A stretch of DNA of 64,000 bases from JBPEWY01 sp052032225. GTDB lineage: Bacteria; Bacteroidota; Bacteroidia; Flavobacteriales; Flavobacteriaceae. The stretch is taken from positions 1 to 64,000 of the forward strand of contig JBPEWY010000083.1 of assembly GCA_052032225.1 (NCBI GenBank). Direction: 5' to 3'. Position numbers and translations under genes: made by a program. The notes under the pieces are model-generated. The model was not told the DNA's origin. It worked only from the letters and a program-made list of their open reading frames with translations, and did not search any database. Below, in pieces: positions 16,775 through 26,234 of the stretch (positions within the stretch are counted from its first letter, which is position 1; every line of letters starts with the position of its first letter).

Positions 16775-17869
16775 TTAAAAATAGTTGACAGGATTAGTAT
16801 TACTCTGTGATAAAATGATTGCAAAATTAGGAATTTTTTTTGTAAGATACTCAACTAAAAGGTTTTTTGTAAACTGCTCTGTTTCATAATGACCTACATC
16901 TACTAATAATAGCTTGTTTTCTGCTTCAAAAAATTGATGATATTTAATATCTGCAGTTACATAAGCATCTGCATTTACACGTTTAGCATGACTAATTGCA
17001 AATGCACCACTACCGCCTAGTACGGCAACTTTTTTTATGGGTTTATTAAGTAAGGTTGTATGCCTTATGCTTTTAACATTAAACGCTTTTTTTAGTTTGT
17101 TTAAAAAATCGGTTTCTGAAATTGGCTCAGAAAATTCACCAATCATACCCATTCCAATGTGTTGATTGTTGTTTTCAAGGGTTGTTATTTCGTAGGCAAC
17201 TTCTTCATATGGGTGTGCTTTAAAAAGAGCACTTAGTATTTTTGACTCTAAGTGTTTTTTAAATGTTACACCTATTTGAGTTTCTGGCTCTAACTGTAAT
17301 TTGCCTCGTTCTCCTATTGTAGGATTAGAATTTTCGTTGCCCTTAAAAGTACCAATCCCATCTACATTAAAGCTACAATTATCGTAATTACCAATGTTAC
17401 CGGCACCTGCATTAAACAAAGCTTGTCTTACTTTTTCTGCACTTTCTTTTGGGGCAAATGTTATGAGTTTTTTAATAGTGTTTTTTTGCGGAATTAAAAC
17501 ACTTGTTTTTTTAAGTTTTAAGACCTCGCAAATTTTAGCGTTAACTCCTAAAAAGCTATTATCTAAAGCAGTATGAATTGCATAAATAGCTATATTATTT
17601 TGTATGGCTTTAATTACTACGCGTTCTACATAATTTGAGCCTGTAATTTTTTTTAATCCGGAAAATATAATGGGATGAAAACTAACAATAAGATTACATT
17701 TTTTAGCAATAGCCTCGTCTACCACATTTTCTAACGTATCTAGCGTAACTAATATTCCGGTAACTTTAGCTTTTTTATTTCCTACAAGCAAACCAACATT
17801 ATCAAAATCTTCAGCGTAAGGTAGCGGAGCGAGTTCTTCTATGTAATTAATGACGTCTTGAACAATCAT
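16775..17869 (-). CDS. Nif3-like dinuclear metal center protein
   Basis: A 364-residue protein; ATG 17869 (MIVQDVINYIEELAPLPYAE) is taken over an earlier in-frame codon because the family starts here. DFDNVGLLVG, VSFHPIIFSGLKKI and the C-terminal DVGHYETEQF provide the metal-binding His/Glu residues. A central insert (LQLEPETQIGVTFKKH, then AHPYEEVAYEI) is the PII/CutA-like domain of the longer Nif3 forms. Nif3 proteins form hexamers and have been linked to GTP cyclohydrolase-like activity, but their cellular role is unsettled. Confidence 0.9.
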   Translation of the reverse strand: MIVQDVINYIEELAPLPYAEDFDNVGLLVGNKKAKVTGILVTLDTLENVVDEAIAKKCNLIVSFHPIIFSGLKKITGSNYVERVVIKAIQNNIAIYAIHTALDNSFLGVNAKICEVLKLKKTSVLIPQKNTIKKLITFAPKESAEKVRQALFNAGAGNIGNYDNCSFNVDGIGTFKGNENSNPTIGERGKLQLEPETQIGVTFKKHLESKILSALFKAHPYEEVAYEITTLENNNQHIGMGMIGEFSEPISETDFLNKLKKAFNVKSIRHTTLLNKPIKKVAVLGGSGAFAISHAKRVNADAYVTADIKYHQFFEAENKLLLVDVGHYETEQFTKNLLVEYLTKKIPNFAIILSQSNTNPVNYF

Positions 17870-17919
17870 TTTTAAGAATTTTATTTTGTTCAAAGATAAA
17901 ATATAATACTTTCGTTGTT

Positions 17920-18915
17920 ATGCAATGGCTCAGAAAAATACTTTTTCCTTTCTCGCTGCTTTATGCGCTAATTGTGTACATTAGAAATTGGTGCTACGAT
18001 ACATCAATTTTTAAAAGCAAATCATTTAAAATACCCATTATATGTATTGGTAACTTATCTGTAGGTGGCACCGGAAAAACACCAATGGCAGCCTATATTT
18101 TAGCTGCTTTACGTGCCAATTATAAAGTAGCTTTATTAAGTAGAGGATACAAACGTAAATCTAAAGGGTTTTTATTAGCTAACTCTAACACTACTGTTGA
18201 AGATTTGGGCGATGAACCCTATACTTTGCATACTAATTTTCCGGATGTTCCGGTAGCCGTAAGCGCAAATAGGGTAGAGGGAATACAAAAATTAACCGGC
18301 CTACATCCTGATTTAGAGGCTATTGTTTTAGATGATGCTTTTCAGCACAGAAAAGTAACTCCTAAAATGGCGATTCTTTTAACAGCATATAATGATTTGT
18401 ATTGTGATGATTGGTATTTGCCTACCGGAAATTTAAGAGATCATAAAAATCAAGCTAAGAGAGCCAATGTAGTTGTAGTTACTAAGTGTCCTGAGAATTT
18501 GTCTGAAGAAGAACAGCAAAATATTGCAAAAAAGTTAAAGCTTACTGGGCATCAGCATTTATTTTTTACAACAATAGCTTACCACGATGCTGTAACCAAT
18601 ACAAAGGAAGCTATACCGTTAAACAACCTGCCAAATAATGTTACGTTGGTAACGGGTATTGCAAACCCAAAACCTTTAGTAGACTTTTTAAAAGACCAAA
18701 AATTGATTTTTGAGCACTTACAATACCCTGACCATCACTTTTTTACTACTAAAGAGTTAGAAACGTTAAAAACTAAAGAGTTTATTGTTACTACAGAGAA
18801 AGATTTTGTTAGGCTTAATCAACTTAATAATGTTTATTATTTGCCTATAAAGACTAAGTTTTTAGCCAAAGAAGAAGCTTTTAAAAAATTGCTTATAAAA
18901 ACTGTAAAAAGCTAA
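17920..18915 (+). CDS. lpxK: Tetraacyldisaccharide 4'-kinase
   Basis: A 331-residue inner-membrane-associated kinase with an N-terminal hydrophobic segment (ILFPFSLLYALIVYIRNWCYD), the P-loop IGNLSVGGTGKTPM, LLSRGYKRKSKG and VLDDAFQHRKV. It adds the 4' phosphate to the lipid A precursor, consistent with a Gram-negative outer membrane. It is divergent from nif3 with a 50-bp gap and ends at a terminator. Confidence 0.94.
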   Translation: MQWLRKILFPFSLLYALIVYIRNWCYDTSIFKSKSFKIPIICIGNLSVGGTGKTPMAAYILAALRANYKVALLSRGYKRKSKGFLLANSNTTVEDLGDEPYTLHTNFPDVPVAVSANRVEGIQKLTGLHPDLEAIVLDDAFQHRKVTPKMAILLTAYNDLYCDDWYLPTGNLRDHKNQAKRANVVVVTKCPENLSEEEQQNIAKKLKLTGHQHLFFTTIAYHDAVTNTKEAIPLNNLPNNVTLVTGIANPKPLVDFLKDQKLIFEHLQYPDHHFFTTKELETLKTKEFIVTTEKDFVRLNQLNNVYYLPIKTKFLAKEEAFKKLLIKTVKS

Positions 18916-18940
18916 AAGGCACGAACTAATCGTGCCTTTT
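18914..18940 (+). terminator. Terminator of lpxK
   Basis: AAAAGGCACG (18914-18923) pairs perfectly with CGTGCCTTTT (18931-18940) around a 7-nt loop. It begins within the lpxK stop codon. Confidence 0.75.
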
Positions 18941-19030
18941 AAACTAACTAACCAACTAACTCAGAATAATTTTGCTAATGAGAACAAAGTTATCCGAGAA
19001 AGTAAAAGCAAATTCTGTGCCAAAAAATAA

Positions 19031-21283
19031 TTAAGCTTTGCTTGCAAATACGTTTTCTGCAATTTTTTTGTAGAACACCTCTGGTTTAAATGGTTTTGTT
19101 ACCACATCGGTGCAACCGGCACTAAAGAAGTTTTCTGTGCTATCATCTATAGATATAGCAGTTAATGCTATTATTGGAATTTTGGTGTCAAATTTTCTGA
19201 TTTCTTGTGTAGCAGTAACACCACTTATACCCGGCATATGAATATCCATTAAAATGGCATCGTATTTATTTTCTTTTGCCTTGTCTATGGCTTGATATCC
19301 ATTATCTGCTATATCACAGGTCATGCCTTTTTTCTCAAGCATTTTACGGGTAATTACTTGATTAATTTTGTTGTCTTCTACCAGTAATAAATGCAAGCCT
19401 TGTAACTTGTTTTCTTCTACCTCTTCCGGTTCTTTTTCTTCTTTTTGTTCTGCAGCAATTACGTTTTTAAATCGTAAGTCAAAATAAAAAGTACTTCCTT
19501 TACCAATTTCACTTTTAACTTTAATTTCACTATTAAATAAAGAAAGAAGATTTTTTACAATAGTTAGTCCTAATCCTGTACCACCATATTTTCTGTTAAT
19601 TTGAACCGATCCTTGAGAAAAACTTTCAAAGATGTTTTTCTGCATTTCTTTATTAATACCAATACCTGTGTCTATTACTTCAAATAATATGTGAGTGCGG
19701 TCTTGATCTTTCTCTAAAATTTTAGCAGCTATTGTTACTGTACCGTCTTTAGTAAATTTAAGAGCGTTACCCACAAGGTTTATAAATATTTGCGACATTT
19801 TAAGTGGGTCTCCTATCAGGTAATTAGGAATGTCTTCATCTACATCTATAATAATTTTATTATTCCTGTCTTTTGCAGTTTGTTGAAGCGATGAAGCAAC
19901 TTCTTTAAGAGTTTTACGTAAGTTAAATTTAACTTTTTGAATGCTAACCTTATTGGCTTCTATTTTATTAATTTGAAGAATATCATTAATAAACGCCAGT
20001 AAGTAATCTCCGGAAAACTTTAAAGATTCTAAATGTTCTTTCTGACTTTCTGTTGGGTTTTCTTCGAGTAATAAATGTGTTAATCCGGTAACAGCATAAA
20101 GGGGCGTTCTAAGTTCATGACTTACAGTAGATAAAAATTGAGCTTTAGCTTGCATGGCTTTTTCTGCTTCTTCTTTAGCCATTTGAAGCTCAAGATTTTT
20201 TTTAAGTAATAAATCGTTGGTTTTTAATTTTATCTGGTTATTTCTGTATAACGATATTGTAAGTAATGATATAATAATTAAGAAGGCAGAAGTAAGTACA
20301 GTTGTAAGCTTAGAACGGCTAACTGTTTTTTGTTGTTGCTCTATAAGTCCGGCTTGGTTTTCTATAACTTCATCTTTATACGCCGATTCGTTTTCTACTG
20401 CCACCGTTTCATCATGTAAAATAGAAATCGGATTAAAAAAGGAATCTTTAATTCTTTGTACTTCTTTTAATTCGCGTAAGGCTCTCCAATAAAGTTGTTC
20501 TTTTTCGTGAATTTTACTTAATACCAAATACGAATCAAGTAACTGCTTGTAATATTTATGCTCTTTGGCAAGTTGTTGTGCTTTGTATGCGTTTTCTTCT
20601 GCCAGAATTAAATTGTTTGCTTTTAAATCCATTTCTGCCAGATTTAAAAGCATTTTTGTTCTAATATCTTTTCTAGAAAAAGTGTCTTTTTTTGCTAACA
20701 AGCGTTCATATATTCTGCCGGCTTTTTGAACTTGCTTTTTTCCTACATAAGCTTCTGCTTCGTGCAGTAATATTAAATCTTCAAGGTATTGGTCTGGAGG
20801 GATGTTGTAATTTTTTGCTTCTTGAAATCGTTCGAGGGCTTTATCATATTCATTCTTCTTTAAATGCATAACGCCCTTTAAAATTTCGTACTTTATTTTA
20901 CCGTAATTGTATTCGTTGCTTTCAAGTAAGGTAGCTGTGTTTTTTAAGTATAGACTTGCAGTAGAGTATTTTTCTAAATCTGTGTATACTTCTGCAAATA
21001 AATTGTAGCAATCAATTAAAACTTCAATATTATCGGTTTGTTTGGCAAGTTGCAAAACGGTGTTTAGTTTTTTTATGCTGGCACCGTATTGTGATTGATC
21101 TTTAAAGGTTTGAGCTTGATTAAAATAAATATGAATGCTATCTATTTTAGATTGTAAACCGGTATTAGAAGGGGTGGTAATAGCAACACTATCTTGCGAT
21201 TGGTTATTGTCTGTTTGGGGGAAGACAGTACCGCAAAAAAGCAATGTTATTAGAAGTAAGTATTGTTTAATAATATACTTCAT
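19031..21283 (-). CDS. Hybrid sensor histidine kinase with periplasmic TPR region
   Basis: A 750-residue protein. It has a signal peptide (residues 1-22), a helical TPR-like sensor region (about 50-290), one membrane helix (326-346), then HisKA with phospho-acceptor His389 (STVSHELRTPL), an ATPase domain with the N box INLVGNALKF (Asn506), DTGIGI (Asp539) and GGTGLGL, and a C-terminal receiver domain with Asp680 (LMDIHMPG), the Glu636/Asp637 acid pair and a Lys in VTKPFKP. No DNA-binding output domain follows, and no separate regulator gene is adjacent, so the target is unknown. Confidence 0.92.
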   Translation of the reverse strand: MKYIIKQYLLLITLLFCGTVFPQTDNNQSQDSVAITTPSNTGLQSKIDSIHIYFNQAQTFKDQSQYGASIKKLNTVLQLAKQTDNIEVLIDCYNLFAEVYTDLEKYSTASLYLKNTATLLESNEYNYGKIKYEILKGVMHLKKNEYDKALERFQEAKNYNIPPDQYLEDLILLHEAEAYVGKKQVQKAGRIYERLLAKKDTFSRKDIRTKMLLNLAEMDLKANNLILAEENAYKAQQLAKEHKYYKQLLDSYLVLSKIHEKEQLYWRALRELKEVQRIKDSFFNPISILHDETVAVENESAYKDEVIENQAGLIEQQQKTVSRSKLTTVLTSAFLIIISLLTISLYRNNQIKLKTNDLLLKKNLELQMAKEEAEKAMQAKAQFLSTVSHELRTPLYAVTGLTHLLLEENPTESQKEHLESLKFSGDYLLAFINDILQINKIEANKVSIQKVKFNLRKTLKEVASSLQQTAKDRNNKIIIDVDEDIPNYLIGDPLKMSQIFINLVGNALKFTKDGTVTIAAKILEKDQDRTHILFEVIDTGIGINKEMQKNIFESFSQGSVQINRKYGGTGLGLTIVKNLLSLFNSEIKVKSEIGKGSTFYFDLRFKNVIAAEQKEEKEPEEVEENKLQGLHLLLVEDNKINQVITRKMLEKKGMTCDIADNGYQAIDKAKENKYDAILMDIHMPGISGVTATQEIRKFDTKIPIIALTAISIDDSTENFFSAGCTDVVTKPFKPEVFYKKIAENVFASKA

Positions 21284-21309
21284 AGGTTAAGTGTAACCTT
21301 CAAATATAG

Positions 21310-22308
21310 TTAATTATCAAATAAGTACTCAATTAAATCGACTAACCGAGCGCTGTAACCCGTTTCATTATCGTACCAACCAATTATTTTTACCATGTTG
21401 CCAATAACAGATGTCATTTGCGCATCAAATACACACGAAAAAGGATTGTTTATTATATCTATAGAAACGATAGGATCTTCAGTATAGTCTATAATTCCCT
21501 TTAATTTTTTTTGTGAGGCTTCTTTAAAGGCTTTGTTTATGGCTTCAATAGAGGTTTCTTTTTTTACATTAAATGTAATATCTGTAAGCGATCCGTCTGG
21601 TACAGGAACTCTAATTCCGCAACCTCCAATAACATTACTTAGCTCCGGAAAAATTTTTGTTAATGCTTTAGCAGCACCGGTTGTAGTGGGCACTATGCTT
21701 TGCGAAGCAGCTCTGGCTCTGCGTAAATCTCTATGAGGCTGATCGTGTAAACTTTGATCGGTAGTGTAAGAATGAACTGTTGTTATGTATGCCTGATTAA
21801 TCCCGCATAACTCATTAATAATTTTAATCATAGGAGCCGCATTATTTGTTGTGCAAGAAGCATTAGATATGATTGTGTCTGATGCAGAAATAATGTGTTC
21901 ATTTACACCTAAAACAACAGTTTTTATAGTATCGTCTTCTGGTGGTACAGATAAAATTACTTTTTTGGCGCCACCAAGTAAATGTCCTTGTAATAGTTGT
22001 TTAGTTTTAAATTTTCCGGTTGCCTCTACAACTACATCTACGTCGTTCCAGCTACACGCATCTGGAGTTTTATAATTGGTTAGCTTAAAGCTTTTATTGT
22101 TTACTACAATGGTGTCTTGTGTAAATGAAACTTCTTTTTGTAATACACCATGAATGCTATCGTACTTGAGTAAATGGCTAAGAGTTTTAGCATCGGCTAA
22201 ATCATTTATTTGAACTACTGTAATTTTTGGATGATCTAAAAGGAGCCTGAATAATGTTCTACCAATTCTTCCAAAACCATTAATGCCTACAGTAATTTTT
22301 TGTGCCAT
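21310..22308 (-). CDS. gap: Type I glyceraldehyde-3-phosphate dehydrogenase
   Basis: A 332-residue enzyme with NAD-binding GINGFGRIGRTLFR, the catalytic Cys152 in SNASCTTNNAAP, the His-containing TTVHSYTTDQ and the C-terminal GWYDNETGYSARLVDL. The acidic residue after beta-strand 2 (QINDLAD) points to NAD preference. It converts glyceraldehyde-3-phosphate to 1,3-bisphosphoglycerate, or the reverse. It follows the lipA terminator and precedes the hybrid kinase by 26 nt, so read-through into the kinase gene is possible. Confidence 0.94.
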   Translation of the reverse strand: MAQKITVGINGFGRIGRTLFRLLLDHPKITVVQINDLADAKTLSHLLKYDSIHGVLQKEVSFTQDTIVVNNKSFKLTNYKTPDACSWNDVDVVVEATGKFKTKQLLQGHLLGGAKKVILSVPPEDDTIKTVVLGVNEHIISASDTIISNASCTTNNAAPMIKIINELCGINQAYITTVHSYTTDQSLHDQPHRDLRRARAASQSIVPTTTGAAKALTKIFPELSNVIGGCGIRVPVPDGSLTDITFNVKKETSIEAINKAFKEASQKKLKGIIDYTEDPIVSIDIINNPFSCVFDAQMTSVIGNMVKIIGWYDNETGYSARLVDLIEYLFDN

Positions 22309-22336
22309 ATTACAAGGTATATATTTTAAAGTTTAA

Positions 22337-22368
22337 ATAAAAAAGAACGTGATCTTTCACACGTTCTT
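22337..22368 (-). terminator. Terminator of lipA
   Basis: A 9-bp stem AAGAACGTG (22343-22351) / CACGTTCTT (22360-22368) is followed on the minus strand by a run of T's. It lies 25 nt after the lipA stop. Confidence 0.82.
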
Positions 22369-22392
22369 AAGGTTTTTTGTTTTTATTTTTAA

Positions 22393-23268
22393 CTAGTTTA
22401 TGTGTTTGTGTGCTTTGTATGATGATCTAACTAGTGCACCACTCTCTACATGCCTAAAGCCCATTTCTAAACCAATTTCTTTGTACTTGTTAAAGGTGTC
22501 TGGTGTTATAAACTCTTTTACGGGCAAATGTTTTTTACTTGGTTGTAGATATTGCCCAATAGTTACAACATCTACCTTAGCATTTTTTAAATCTTCTAAT
22601 GTTTCTATTACTTCTTTTTCTGTTTCGCCTAAACCAAGCATTATACCAGACTTTGTTCTGTTTACACCTTGTTCTTTAAGGTATTTTAATACTTGTAAGC
22701 TTCTATCGTATTTAGCTTGTATTCTTACCTCGCGAGTTAGGCGTCTTACAGTTTCCATATTATGCGAAACTACTTCTGGTGCAACATCAACTATTCTATC
22801 AATATTTCTGGTTACACCTTGAAAATCGGGGATAAGGGTCTCTAGGGTTGTTTCAGGGTTCATTCTTCTGATAGCCTTTACGGTTTCTGCCCAGATAATA
22901 GATCCCATATCTTTTAAATCGTCTCTATCTACCGAAGTAATAACGGCATGCTTTATATTCATTATTTTAATAGAGCGCGCTACTTTTTCGGGCTCTTCCC
23001 AATCTACAGTTTCAGGTCTTCCGGTTTTAACACCACAGAAACCACAAGATCGTGTGCAAATATTCCCTAAAATCATAAAAGTAGCAGTGCCTTCTCCCCA
23101 GCATTCTCCCATATTAGGGCAGCTTCCCGAAGTGCAAATTGTATGTAAGTTGTATTTATCTACAAGTCCTCTTAGTTGTGTATATTTTTTACCGGTAGGC
23201 AGTTTTACACGTAACCATTTAGGCTTGCTTTTTGGAGGTATAACACTGTCTGTTGTAGTAGTGCTCAT
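22393..23268 (-). CDS. lipA: Lipoyl synthase
   Basis: A 291-residue radical SAM enzyme. It carries both cluster motifs: the auxiliary CTSGSCPNMGECW and the radical SAM CTRSCGFC. The C-terminal RSSYKAHKH includes the Ser ligand (RSSY) of the auxiliary cluster. It inserts sulfur into octanoyl groups on lipoyl domains of 2-oxoacid dehydrogenases. The gene is flanked by a terminator and its own promoter, so it looks monocistronic. lipB is not in the window. Confidence 0.96.
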   Translation of the reverse strand: MSTTTTDSVIPPKSKPKWLRVKLPTGKKYTQLRGLVDKYNLHTICTSGSCPNMGECWGEGTATFMILGNICTRSCGFCGVKTGRPETVDWEEPEKVARSIKIMNIKHAVITSVDRDDLKDMGSIIWAETVKAIRRMNPETTLETLIPDFQGVTRNIDRIVDVAPEVVSHNMETVRRLTREVRIQAKYDRSLQVLKYLKEQGVNRTKSGIMLGLGETEKEVIETLEDLKNAKVDVVTIGQYLQPSKKHLPVKEFITPDTFNKYKEIGLEMGFRHVESGALVRSSYKAHKHIN

Positions 23269-23288
23269 ATTTTTTTATTATAGAACTG

Positions 23289-23296
23289 CAAAGATA
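23289..23296 (-). promoter_or_regulatory. -7 box of the lipA promoter
   Basis: On the minus strand this reads TATCTTTG (TAnnTTTG), 20 nt before the lipA start. No clear -33 TTG is seen at the usual distance. Confidence 0.45.
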
Positions 23297-23316
23297 CAAA
23301 GTAATTATTGTTTTAT

Positions 23317-24531
23317 TTATATAACTACCAAATACCAAATGCTAAATCCGATTAAGAAAATTATGCCAATCCAGCTTAGTATTTTAAGTTTTGTTGATGG
23401 ATGCCAAACTTTAGGAGTGTGTTTAGATGTAATAAGCCAAAAATTAGCTATGGCGTAAAAAGGTGCAGTAATGAAAGATAAAATGGTGGCTATTTTAACC
23501 AAGGTACCCATTTCTGCTAAAAGTGTGCTTAAAATAAATAGGGTGCCGATAACTAAAATAAGTATCCACAGAATGTACTTTTTAAAGACGCCTTTAGTGT
23601 TTAACAATTCGCTTGCTTTTGCCATTGCTCTTGGAGAAGCATCTAAAGTGGTTAGGGTAGTGCTAAACATAGTTGTGAAGGCTGCAACGGCAATAAATAT
23701 ATACACATTATCTCCTAAATTTTGGGTATATAACGTAATTAGTTGTTGTGCAAATTTGCCTCCTTGCTCAGAAAAAGTTTCTCCGCTATTGTACATAACC
23801 AAAGCGCCAAGTGCTACAAAACAAACCGCTAATACAATTGTAGCTGTATAACCAACATTAAAATCTAATAATGCTTTTTTTGAAGTGAATTTTGATTCTG
23901 ATTTAGTTTTCTCTATGGCCCAAAGTGAATGCCATATAGAAATATCTAACGGAGCAGGCATCCAACCCATAAAAGCAATTAAAAACCCAACTTCTAATGC
24001 GTTTTCAGGAAGTACTTGAGAAAAATTTAAAGTTGTTGTTGTGTTTACAGAGGCAATACTAACAGCTATAAATGTACAGATGGTAAGGGTTATAATAATT
24101 ATTTTCATTAAGCCGTCTAACAATTTGTATCTGCCAAAAAGTAAAATAGCAAAACAAATAACAGTAATTATAATACTCCAGCTAACTAAACTTAGTTCTA
24201 CATTAAAAATGTTTGAGGCTAAACCTGCTGTTACTATTGTTACAGCTGTTTGAATAGTAAACATAGTGGCTAGCGTGAGTATAAAATAAATCCATAAAAC
24301 ACTTTTGTGTAATTTTTTATAACCATCTAACAAGCTTTCTCCTGTTGCTAAAGCATACCTCGGACCGTATTGAAAAAATGGGTATTTACAAATGTTTGCT
24401 AACAAAAGAGCCCAAAGCAATCCAAAACCAAAATCGGCTCCTGCTCTTGTAGATTGCACTAAGTGAGACACACCAATTGCAGCACCGGCAAATAATAAAC
24501 CAGGGCCTAAGGTTTTTAAGAATTGTTTCAT
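23317..24531 (-). CDS. NRAMP family-related transporter with non-canonical metal-site residues
   Basis: A 404-residue protein with about 11 membrane helices. The opening LGPGLLFAGAAIGVSHLVQS and MGWMPAPLDISIWHS place it in the NRAMP (MntH) superfamily. Canonical members have DPGN in helix 1 and MPH in helix 6; here these read GVSH and MPAP, so the usual Asp, Asn and His are missing, although the Met-Pro pair is kept. Its start overlaps the stop of an ECF sigma gene by 4 nt. The transported substrate cannot be assumed to be Mn2+ or Fe2+. Confidence 0.82.
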   Translation of the reverse strand: MKQFLKTLGPGLLFAGAAIGVSHLVQSTRAGADFGFGLLWALLLANICKYPFFQYGPRYALATGESLLDGYKKLHKSVLWIYFILTLATMFTIQTAVTIVTAGLASNIFNVELSLVSWSIIITVICFAILLFGRYKLLDGLMKIIIITLTICTFIAVSIASVNTTTTLNFSQVLPENALEVGFLIAFMGWMPAPLDISIWHSLWAIEKTKSESKFTSKKALLDFNVGYTATIVLAVCFVALGALVMYNSGETFSEQGGKFAQQLITLYTQNLGDNVYIFIAVAAFTTMFSTTLTTLDASPRAMAKASELLNTKGVFKKYILWILILVIGTLFILSTLLAEMGTLVKIATILSFITAPFYAIANFWLITSKHTPKVWHPSTKLKILSWIGIIFLIGFSIWYLVVI

Positions 24532-25091
24532 TTTTTACTTTCAATAATTTCTGCAAGGAGTTTTTTGGCTCTTAAAAGTTTTACCTTAACATTATTTAAG
24601 GGTTCATTTAGGGTATTTGCAATTTCTTGGTAGCTAAGTTCTTGAAAATACCTAAGGTTAATTACTTCTTGATAATGAGGTTTTAGTTTTTTAATGTATT
24701 TAAGGAGTTTAGCTAAATTCTGCTCGGTAATTATTTTGTCTTCAACAGTTGGCGTTTCATCTACAACTTCATAAACAGCATCATCATCTGTACTGGCCTG
24801 TTTTAAGACACTCTTTTTTTCTTTTCTGACTAAATCTATATGAATGTTTTTAGAGATAGTAAACAACCAGGTTTTAAACTCGTAATTTTCATCGTACGAA
24901 TTAATCTTATCAAAAGCCTTAGAAAAGGTCTGAATTGTAATGTCTTCGGCATCATTTTCATCATGCGTACGTGTTAATTGAAAACCGTACACATCGTGCC
25001 AGAAGGTGTCTAATAAAAAACTAAAGGCTTTTTGGTTGCCTTGTTTAGCTTTTTTTATGTTGTCTTTAATGGTAGATGGTGTAATTTCCAA
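24528..25091 (-). CDS. ECF-type RNA polymerase sigma factor
   Basis: A 187-residue sigma factor with region 2 (FSFLLDTFWHDVYGFQLTRT, DAEDITIQTFSKAFDKI, YEFKTWLFTISKNIHIDLVR) and region 4 (LKPHYQEVINLRYFQELSYQEIANTL). The frame starts at TTG 25091; no ATG exists in a suitable position upstream, and the next methionine would remove region 2. There is no anti-sigma gene adjacent. It is instead coupled by a 4-nt overlap to the NRAMP-like transporter, which suggests a shared regulatory circuit. Confidence 0.88.
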   Translation of the reverse strand: MEITPSTIKDNIKKAKQGNQKAFSFLLDTFWHDVYGFQLTRTHDENDAEDITIQTFSKAFDKINSYDENYEFKTWLFTISKNIHIDLVRKEKKSVLKQASTDDDAVYEVVDETPTVEDKIITEQNLAKLLKYIKKLKPHYQEVINLRYFQELSYQEIANTLNEPLNNVKVKLLRAKKLLAEIIESKK

Positions 25092-25173
25092 ATGTTTAGC
25101 TTTAAAATCACCAACAATAAAAGTAATGTTAAATATAACAAATAGAAATTACAAGAAAAGAAGCTCTAATATT

Positions 25174-25377
25174 TTATGACTCAATTTGGTCTTTTTTGCA
25201 CTCTTGTTCATCGGGCATTTTACCACAAATACCACAAGCTTCACCGTCTTTGTTTAAAAACGGATTTTGGCTGGCACATGTTCCTGCAAATTTACCATCT
25301 TTTTTAGCCCAAATTTTAATAGCAATACCAGCTACGGCAAGTAGTAATAAAACAAGTGTTAAAAGTAAAAGTTTCAT
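25174..25377 (-). CDS. Small cysteine-rich membrane protein
   Basis: A 67-residue protein from ATG 25377. An N-terminal membrane helix (MKLLLLTLVLLLLAVAGIAIKIW) is followed by a short soluble tail with four cysteines, in TCASQNPF, GEACGICGK and QECKKD. The tail faces the periplasm if the N-in rule holds. The CxxC pair could bind metal or form disulfides. Similar tiny proteins are common in flavobacteria but have no known function. It has its own intergenic spaces on both sides. Confidence 0.65.
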   Translation of the reverse strand: MKLLLLTLVLLLLAVAGIAIKIWAKKDGKFAGTCASQNPFLNKDGEACGICGKMPDEQECKKDQIES

Positions 25378-25457
25378 GTTGTGAAGTTTGGGGCAAAAGT
25401 ACAAAAAAAGGCCTGTTTTTTAAACAGACCTTTTAAATAGTATATGTTAAATAGTTG

Positions 25458-26231
25458 TTACTTAAATTCTATATCTGCAACAGTGTTTTCTATTGTAGCA
25501 GTTTCATTACCTCCTTTAGGCTCAATGGTTATTTTAAAGCTAATAGCATCTTCTGTGTAAGGCACAGAAAGCAGTTTGTTTTCTGCTTTTTCTAACACAC
25601 CTAAATTAACCATCTTACCATCTACATTAGCCCACATCTGGAAAACTTGTTCTTCGGGTAATTCTGGTAATTCGGCTACGTTTATAAAAGATAGTTTTTT
25701 TACCGGATTAACATATGCAACTGTTTTAAGGTTTTTAGCTTTTTGGTTACCTCTTAAAACATATTTACGAGTTTCCGGATTGTTTAAAACTATAAATTGG
25801 TTTTTAACGTCGTCTAACTTATTGTTGGTTTCGTTAATATTTTGTTCTAAATCCTTAAGTTTTTGATTTACAAGAGAGTTCTCGTAAGTAAGCATTTTGT
25901 TTTGATTCCATAAAAAGTAAGTAGTGCCGGCAAAAATTAATGCAGCAATACTGGCAGCAATAGCATATCTGTAAAAGCGTTTTCTGTTGAAACCACCTCC
26001 GGAAGAAGCTACTTTCTTTAAAACAGCAGCTTTAAGGTGCTCAGGAGCTTTTACAGCATAGGCACGAGAGTAGCTTTCAAGGTTTTCTTGCAACTCATTA
26101 TATTGTTGCCTAACCTCGGGATATTTGTCTAGATACTGTTCTACTTGCATAGTCTCCATAGGAGAGGTAATACCAAGCAGATACTTTTCTAGCAAATCTG
26201 ACTCTAAAAATATTTTAACTTTTTCGTTCAT
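25458..26231 (-). CDS. RskA-type anti-sigma factor
   Basis: A 257-residue protein. The N-terminal half is the zinc-free anti-sigma domain (LLEKYLLGITSPMETMQVEQ), then a single membrane helix (YAIAASIAALIFAGTTYFLW, about residue 88-107), a coiled-coil linker and a periplasmic RskA C-terminal domain (LPEEQVFQMWANVDGKMVNLG). It should hold the sigma factor encoded 3 nt upstream at the membrane until a signal releases it. The gene pair is co-transcribed. Confidence 0.88.
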   Translation of the reverse strand: MNEKVKIFLESDLLEKYLLGITSPMETMQVEQYLDKYPEVRQQYNELQENLESYSRAYAVKAPEHLKAAVLKKVASSGGGFNRKRFYRYAIAASIAALIFAGTTYFLWNQNKMLTYENSLVNQKLKDLEQNINETNNKLDDVKNQFIVLNNPETRKYVLRGNQKAKNLKTVAYVNPVKKLSFINVAELPELPEEQVFQMWANVDGKMVNLGVLEKAENKLLSVPYTEDAISFKITIEPKGGNETATIENTVADIEFK

Positions 26232-26234
26232 AAC

